A stretch of DNA of 10,726 nt from a bacterium (GTDB lineage Bacteria; Verrucomicrobiota; Kiritimatiellia; UBA8416; CAMZLY01), in the NCBI GenBank assembly GCA_030632465.1, contig DAOVUR010000046.1, forward strand, positions 1 to 10,726, in the 5' to 3' direction. Every line of letters starts with the position of its first letter. Positions within the stretch are counted from its first letter, which is position 1. The notes beneath the pieces are model-generated. The model ran no database searches. It saw only the letters and a list, made by a program, of their open reading frames with translations, and had not been told where the DNA came from. The translations under genes and the position numbers were made by a program. Positions 6,835 through 10,726 of this stretch are shown one piece after another.

Positions 6835-7604
6835 TGTTAAAGAGATACTTTATGGCATTAGCAGCAGTAGTATTGCTGAGTAGTAGCATGCTCATTGCGG
6901 AAGATGAAACATTGTTTAATCTGACGTCAGGCGGTAAAGATATAGTTGTGTCGATTGATGGTGATACTGTTACTATGAGTGTGAAAACTGGTGCGGGTGT
7001 AGAGGAAGCAGTCATAGATAATCAAGTTATGGTAGATGAAGTTGTTGACATGGTTGAAGCTGAAGTTGTTGCCGCTAAGGTAGCAGAGGCAACGGAAGTT
7101 TCGGAAACGGTAGAAACATCGGGAGCGGTTGAGATAACAGAGGTTGAAGAGGATGCGCTAATACCAGTTATGGAATTGTCGGATGAGGTTATCGCCGTTC
7201 CAGAAGTTACGGAAGTTGTGGTAGTGCCTACTGTTAAAGTATCAGTCGAGATGGTTGATGCAGAAAATGCAGTGGTGGTTGATGCTGAGGAATCAAGTAG
7301 TGCTATTTCTGGATCTACTATGGGAATGCTATTTTTTGTATTCATCTTAGCTATTTTTCTTGGGGTTGAGTTGATTGCAAAGGTTCCGTCGCAGTTGCAT
7401 ACACCGTTGATGTCAGGATCGAATGCTATCTCTGGTATTACTGTAGTTGGTGCATTGTTGGCGGTGAGAAGCAGTGTAGCTGGTGGTCATGAGAAGTTGG
7501 CTGTTGTGTTAGGGGTGCTAGCTGTTGCGTTCGCTATGATCAATGTGGTTGGTGGATATCTTGTGACCGATCGTATGTTGGGCATGTTCAAACATAAAGA
7601 CTAA
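6834..7604 (+). CDS. pntAB: NAD(P) transhydrogenase alpha part 2 with signal peptide and long acidic exported linker
   Basis: The three-helix membrane component of the proton channel. The family core is residues 160-256: helix 163-182 (LGVELIAKVPSQLHTPLMS), a second around 192-211 (SNAISGITVVGALL) and a third around 222-244. Usual subunits are about 100-140 residues; this one has 256. The extra N-terminus starts with a typical signal sequence (K3-R4, hydrophobic 5-21, likely cleavage after A22). Residues 23-55 may be beta-rich, and 56-153 form a low-complexity linker with about 28 acidic, 29 Val and only two Lys residues. In three-subunit enzymes the first PntAB helix is expected to run from outside to inside, so an exported N-terminus agrees with the topology. 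ATG 6834 has a GGGGGAAAGG ribosome site. The single unbroken frame argues against a sequencing fusion. Confidence 0.93.
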   Translation: MLKRYFMALAAVVLLSSSMLIAEDETLFNLTSGGKDIVVSIDGDTVTMSVKTGAGVEEAVIDNQVMVDEVVDMVEAEVVAAKVAEATEVSETVETSGAVEITEVEEDALIPVMELSDEVIAVPEVTEVVVVPTVKVSVEMVDAENAVVVDAEESSSAISGSTMGMLFFVFILAIFLGVELIAKVPSQLHTPLMSGSNAISGITVVGALLAVRSSVAGGHEKLAVVLGVLAVAFAMINVVGGYLVTDRMLGMFKHKD

Positions 7605-7615
7605 AGGATTTTATA

Positions 7616-9001
7616 ATGACAAAAACAATTATTCCGTATCTATATATTATTGCTTCGGTCCTGTTTATCTTCGGTCTGAAAATGTTGGGCTCAGCAAAGA
7701 CTGCTAGGCGTGGGAATCTTATATCTGCTGGTGGTATGCTACTGGCAATTGTAGCTGCTTTACTAACCTCTGGATTATCGTATCAATGGATCTTGGTTGG
7801 CGCGATTATCGGTTCTATTATCGGTGGTGTTGCTGCACGTATGGTGAAGATGACATCTATGCCTGAGATGGTAGGACTGTTTAATGGGTTTGGTGGCGCG
7901 GCTAGTTTGCTTGTAGGTTGGGCTGAGTATCAAAAAGGTATAGGTTTTGATACAATGAATAGTTTTAGCTTTCAGTCGGTTGCTATCTATCTGACGGTGC
8001 TAATTGGTGGGGTGACTTTTTCTGGTAGCATGATTGCCTATGGAAAATTATCCGAGAAGATTACTGGCAAGCCAGTTATGTTCAAGGGGCAGCAGGTTAT
8101 TAATACTGCTATTTTATTGGCACTATTAATTGCTGGTATTGTTTATACTATGAACCCTGCAGCACATGGTTTTATCTTTCTTCTTATTGTTGTTTTATCG
8201 GTTGTATTAGGCGTGCTTTCTGTTATTCCTATTGGTGGTGCAGATATGCCTGTGGTTATTGCGCTTCTTAATAGTTATTCCGGTTTGGCTGCATGTGCGG
8301 CAGGTTTTGTGATTCAGAATAATGTCCTGATTGTAAGCGGGTCGCTTGTTGGTGCGAGTGGTATTATCCTGACAAAGATTATGTGTAAAGCGATGAATCG
8401 TTCTCTGGCTAATGTTTTATTTAGTGGGTTTGGTTCCGCAACAACTTCCAGCGGCGGTGGTAGCTATCAGGGTGAGGCTAATCCTATTAGCGCGGAAGAT
8501 ACCTACTATATTCTGGAAGCTGCTAATTCAGTAGTATTTGTTCCTGGTTACGGTATGGCGGTTGCGCAGGCACAACATGTCGTGCGTGAACTTGCTGAGT
8601 TACTGGAAGCCAATGGTGCAGAGGTGAGTTTTGCTATTCATCCAGTTGCCGGACGTATGCCGGGACATATGAATGTTCTACTGGCAGAAGCGAATGTTCC
8701 TTATGAGCAGTTGACTGTACCTGATGATATTAATCCTACAATGGAGATGGTAGATGTCGCCATTGTTATTGGTGCTAATGATGTGGTTAATCCTGCTGCA
8801 CGTGATGATGAGCAGAGCCCGCTCTATGGAATGCCGATTATTAATGTTGATAAAGCACGCACTTGTATTGTGTTGAAGCGTAGTTTGAATCCTGGTTTTG
8901 CTGGGGTTGATAATCCATTATTCTTCAATGATAACACGCGTATGCTCTTTGGTGATGCTAAGGCAACTATTTCATCACTAGTTGGCGAATTTAAAGAATA
9001 A
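7616..9001 (+). CDS. pntB: NAD(P) transhydrogenase subunit beta
   Basis: Membrane domain II plus the NADP(H)-binding domain III; couples proton entry to NADPH formation in the inner membrane. The length of 461 residues is normal. The first ~270 residues contain about nine hydrophobic segments with family motifs (MPEMVGLFNGFGGAAS, GGADMPVVIALLNSYSG). Domain III starts near AEDTYYILEAANSVVFVPGYGMAVAQAQH, with the NADP-site GYG at 311-313. It continues HPVAGRMPGHMNVLLAEANVPY, IGANDVVNPAA (from G386) and LKRSLNPGFAGVDNPLFF. No key motif is missing. ATG 7616 follows pntAB by 11 bases, and its ribosome site AAGGA (7604-7608) touches the pntAB stop codon. It is the third gene of a tight pntAA-pntAB-pntB operon. 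Confidence 0.98.
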   Translation: MTKTIIPYLYIIASVLFIFGLKMLGSAKTARRGNLISAGGMLLAIVAALLTSGLSYQWILVGAIIGSIIGGVAARMVKMTSMPEMVGLFNGFGGAASLLVGWAEYQKGIGFDTMNSFSFQSVAIYLTVLIGGVTFSGSMIAYGKLSEKITGKPVMFKGQQVINTAILLALLIAGIVYTMNPAAHGFIFLLIVVLSVVLGVLSVIPIGGADMPVVIALLNSYSGLAACAAGFVIQNNVLIVSGSLVGASGIILTKIMCKAMNRSLANVLFSGFGSATTSSGGGSYQGEANPISAEDTYYILEAANSVVFVPGYGMAVAQAQHVVRELAELLEANGAEVSFAIHPVAGRMPGHMNVLLAEANVPYEQLTVPDDINPTMEMVDVAIVIGANDVVNPAARDDEQSPLYGMPIINVDKARTCIVLKRSLNPGFAGVDNPLFFNDNTRMLFGDAKATISSLVGEFKE

Positions 9002-9012
9002 AGTAGGTTATT

Positions 9013-9675
9013 TTGGTTATCGATAACCAATGCCACATTTTTCTAGAAAGATTACTTATTAAAAAACATATAACAAAGACAGAGATCAACGAATTACCAA
9101 TGCGCTGGTATGATGGCCCAATTCATTTAGTATCAACTCCAGAAAATGCTATAGCGGCAGCTAAATCTTTGAAAAAAGAGAAGGTGCTGGGGTTTGATAC
9201 AGAGACTAGGCCAGCCTTCAAGAAGGGGATAAGTTATGACCCTTCTCTTTTGCAACTAGGCGGCAAGAAAGATGTATATATTTTTCAGCTAGCACTCACG
9301 GGTATGCCTGATGAATTAAAGTATCTTTTATCCAGCGAAAAGATCATCAAGTCAGGTGTGGCGATTAGGCGTGACGTAAATGACCTTTACAAGATGTCGG
9401 AGTTTTCTCCTGATGGATTTTTAGAATTGGCTGATTGCGCAAAGTCTGCTGGTATAAAAAACTTGGGTCTTAGAGGTATGGCTGCAATTCTGTTAGAGTT
9501 CCGCATTTCTAAGAGGGAGCAGCTTTCTAACTGGTCTAAAAAAGATCTCACTGATAGTCAGCTTAGGTATGCCGCAACGGATGCGTGGCTGGGCCGTGAA
9601 ATCTATCTCCACATGAAAAAGCATAAGATGCCTATATCTGAATTTTCTGCATTTGATAACTGTTCAGTGCTCTAG
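9013..9675 (+). CDS. DEDDy-type 3'-5' exonuclease domain protein
   Basis: A 220-residue protein of the RNase D/DnaQ-like exonuclease superfamily. Exo I is GFDTET with D62 and E64, Exo II is SGVAIRRDVNDL with D121 likely, and Exo III is YAATDAW with Y186 and D190, making it the DEDDy subclass. It is a stand-alone catalytic domain without HRDC or polymerase regions; the substrate (RNA or DNA ends) cannot be told. The start is TTG 9013 with AGTAGG at 9002-9007, five bases away. The first in-frame ATG (9100) would remove ITKTEINELP, which I believe is conserved in relatives, and lacks a ribosome site. It follows pntB by 11 bases and is probably co-transcribed, with no known functional tie. Its TAG stop overlaps the stop of a possible convergent gene. 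Confidence 0.88.
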   Translation: MVIDNQCHIFLERLLIKKHITKTEINELPMRWYDGPIHLVSTPENAIAAAKSLKKEKVLGFDTETRPAFKKGISYDPSLLQLGGKKDVYIFQLALTGMPDELKYLLSSEKIIKSGVAIRRDVNDLYKMSEFSPDGFLELADCAKSAGIKNLGLRGMAAILLEFRISKREQLSNWSKKDLTDSQLRYAATDAWLGREIYLHMKKHKMPISEFSAFDNCSVL

Positions 9676-9884
9676 TTCAGAAAGTTAAGAAACGGGTTGG
9701 CTGGGTTTGGCGACAGTTGTTGTGGGGACTTCACGTTTGCTACATATAAAGCACGAAATATCAGCTTGTGAGTATCATCTATATCAAAAGGCTCTATTTT
9801 ATAGATTCCCATATCAAAATAGAAATGAGTATCGCAACTTCTGTTTACTACCATATTGCATTTCATTGTATGTAAGGCATTCAT
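9672..9884 (-). CDS. Possible 70-residue protein with a very strong ribosome site
   Basis: The minus-strand frame from ATG 9884 encodes MNALHTMKCNMVVN... and ends at TAG 9672-9674. A perfect AGGAGG lies at 9892-9897 on that strand, seven bases before ATG, which selects this start over longer forms from ATG 9917 or TTG 9929. A CATAAT box (9916-9921, minus) could be a -10, but the -35 is weak. The protein has two Cys, no clear membrane helix and a proline/asparagine-rich C-terminus (SPQQLSPNPANPF). I recognise no family. Its stop and that of the exonuclease share the palindrome CTAG, so the genes converge with a four-base overlap. The alternative is non-coding spacer with a chance frame; the ribosome site is the main argument for a gene. 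Confidence 0.45.
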   Translation of the reverse strand: MNALHTMKCNMVVNRSCDTHFYFDMGIYKIEPFDIDDTHKLIFRALYVANVKSPQQLSPNPANPFLNFLN

Positions 9885-10014
9885 TACAGTCCCTCCTGTT
9901 ACTGTTGTTAGTAGCATTATGAGTGCCAAAAATCGTTAACTCACTGTAAATAGGCTCGTATATTCATAAAATTACAAATTATTGACATTAGCAGGATGCG
10001 TTTACCTCTTTTCT

Positions 10015-10028
10015 GAGAAATAATTCTC
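10015..10028. other. Short dyad in the spacer before the deoxyribosyltransferase-like gene
   Basis: GAGAA (10015-10019) and TTCTC (10024-10028) pair around ATAA. It lies in an AT-rich stretch (9885-10169, 285 bases) where I see no RNA gene or convincing promoter. TTGACA at 9982-9987 is a perfect -35 box but has no -10 at a usable distance. The dyad could be an operator or chance. Confidence 0.25.
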
Positions 10029-10169
10029 GTTTATAACTGCAACGTGAAGATGTTATGAGACATGTTTATTGTCTGGAGCTGTTATTTAATTTTGCTCTTT
10101 TCTTGTAAGTTACCACTATTGTTGTCATGATGTGAATCACTTCAAAATATAAGATAAAGGAACCATTTG

Positions 10170-10598
10170 ATGAGTGATAATGGAAGTAAACGTATATATT
10201 TATGCGGTCCAATTATGGACGAGACTGAGGGTAAGGCTGTTGAGTGGCGACAGATGGCGCATGAAAAGCTGGGTGATAATTTTACTATACTTGACCCGAT
10301 GCGACGTAATTTTAAGGATCGTGAAGTTGATAGCGCAAATGAGATCGTAGAGTTTGATCTGCAGGATGTCAGAGATGCGGATATTGTACTTGTCAATTAT
10401 AGCAAGAATTCTATTGGTACCTCCATGGAGGTTTTTTATGCCTCAAATGATTTAAAGAGATTTGTAGTGGCATTTTCTCCCTTTCCTTTTAAGGAGTGTA
10501 GCCCGTGGATGGTTAGGTTTTGTACGAAAATTTTACCGACACTAGAGGATGCTGTAGATTATATTAATGAGCATTTTGTGCTACAGCATAAGGTGTGA
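10170..10598 (+). CDS. Nucleoside 2-deoxyribosyltransferase-like protein
   Basis: A 142-residue cytoplasmic protein of the nucleoside 2-deoxyribosyltransferase fold (Nuc_deoxyrib_tr-like). The N-terminal strand and loop RIYLCGPIMD (8-17) fit the family's YLAGP motif, followed by W26-R27 and ILDPMRR (40-46). IVEFDLQDVRDADIVLVN holds a likely catalytic Asp (D63), and SIGTSMEVFYA (81-91) carries the expected nucleophile Glu (E87). Such enzymes exchange or hydrolyse the base of deoxyribonucleosides or of their 5'-monophosphates, so a DNPH1-like hydrolase is an alternative. ATG 10170 is preferred over the adjacent in-frame TTG 10167, because AAAGGA (10156-10161) is then eight bases away. A heptad array starts four bases after the stop. 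Confidence 0.82.
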   Translation: MSDNGSKRIYLCGPIMDETEGKAVEWRQMAHEKLGDNFTILDPMRRNFKDREVDSANEIVEFDLQDVRDADIVLVNYSKNSIGTSMEVFYASNDLKRFVVAFSPFPFKECSPWMVRFCTKILPTLEDAVDYINEHFVLQHKV

Positions 10599-10602
10599 AA
10601 AT

Positions 10603-10633
10603 AGTGAATAGTGAACAGTGAATAATGAATAAT
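10603..10633 (+). repeat. Heptad array, copy 4, downstream of the deoxyribosyltransferase-like gene
   Basis: Units AGTGAAT, AGTGAAC, AGTGAAT, AATGAAT, then AAT. It lacks the AACTAAT second unit of copies 1-3, so it is a different arrangement of the same heptad. It ends directly against the AAAGG ribosome site (10634-10638) of the next gene. Confidence 0.8.
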
Positions 10634-10647
10634 AAAGGTTGAGAATT

Positions 10648-10726
10648 ATGATTAATAGGGAAGAAAATAGTAATAGATCAAAGTCTGGTTGTCTTTGGAC
10701 TGCGGTAATTTGCTTTGGCCTTGTTG
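10648..10726 (+). CDS. N-terminus of a probable membrane protein (3' truncated)
   Basis: ATG 10648 opens a frame that runs to the window edge: 26 residues, a polar start (MINREENSNRSKSG) followed by a hydrophobic stretch (CLWTAVICFGLV) that looks like the beginning of a membrane helix. AAAGG at 10634-10638 lies nine bases upstream. With so little sequence no family can be proposed. It is 49 bases after the deoxyribosyltransferase-like gene, on the same strand. Confidence 0.55.
   Translation, partial: MINREENSNRSKSGCLWTAVICFGLV

Noticed and set aside
9707..9922. 71-codon plus-strand frame in the spacer after the exonuclease
   Set aside because: It has poor composition and no ribosome site, and is opposed by the minus-strand frame with a perfect AGGAGG.
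9982..10010. Promoter based on perfect TTGACA at 9982-9987
   Set aside because: No acceptable -10 box lies 16-18 bases downstream on the plus strand.
10167..10169. TTG as start of the deoxyribosyltransferase-like gene
   Set aside because: ATG at 10170 is the next codon and has better spacing from AAAGGA.

Overview
The window carries ordinary housekeeping and transport genes of a bacterium. It is probably Gram-negative: an export signal precedes a periplasmic segment in one transhydrogenase subunit, and the membrane proteins fit an energised inner membrane. Base composition is moderately AT-rich, codons favour A/T third positions, and GTG and TTG starts are used beside ATG. No rRNA, tRNA or lineage marker is present, so the phylum cannot be fixed. 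A PVC-type lineage (Lentisphaerota, Kiritimatiellota or Verrucomicrobiota) is only a guess from gene style and repeat-rich spacers.

Layout. Positions 1-131 hold the C-terminal end of a cysteine-rich protein. A repeat-bearing spacer follows, then two minus-strand membrane genes: a UreH/RcnA-like metal transporter with a histidine-rich loop (370-1068) and a small three-helix protein (1171-1470). A divergent promoter region leads to an unrecognised 142-residue protein (1660-2088), GTG-started guaB (2227-3714), and a Na/phosphate cotransporter fused to a PhoU-like domain (3869-5548). Next comes a compact operon for the three-subunit proton-translocating transhydrogenase, pntAA-pntAB-pntB (5680-9001), with a DEDDy 3'-5' exonuclease (9013-9675) attached 11 bases downstream. 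A possible 70-residue minus-strand gene (9672-9884) shares its stop with the exonuclease. After a spacer come a nucleoside deoxyribosyltransferase-like gene (10170-10598) and the start of a membrane protein cut by the window edge.

Functional links. GuaB makes XMP from IMP and produces NADH. PntAA/AB/B passes hydride from NADH to NADP+ using the proton gradient. NptA-type transport handles phosphate, and the deoxyribosyltransferase-like protein probably acts on nucleosides or nucleotides. These themes are related, but nothing shows a dedicated pathway.

The most unusual non-coding signal is a family of AGTGAAT heptad arrays. There are four copies, each within 0-7 bases of the stop codon of a plus-strand gene, and three of them share the same variant second unit. 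The spacers also hold a 9-base CACGAAT tandem repeat and a CTGG/CCAG hairpin that looks like a dispersed repeat. The most unusual protein is PntAB, which has a signal peptide and a roughly 130-residue exported segment, including a Val/Glu-rich stretch, ahead of its three membrane helices. I found no CRISPR array, IS element, toxin-antitoxin pair or recognisable new defence system.
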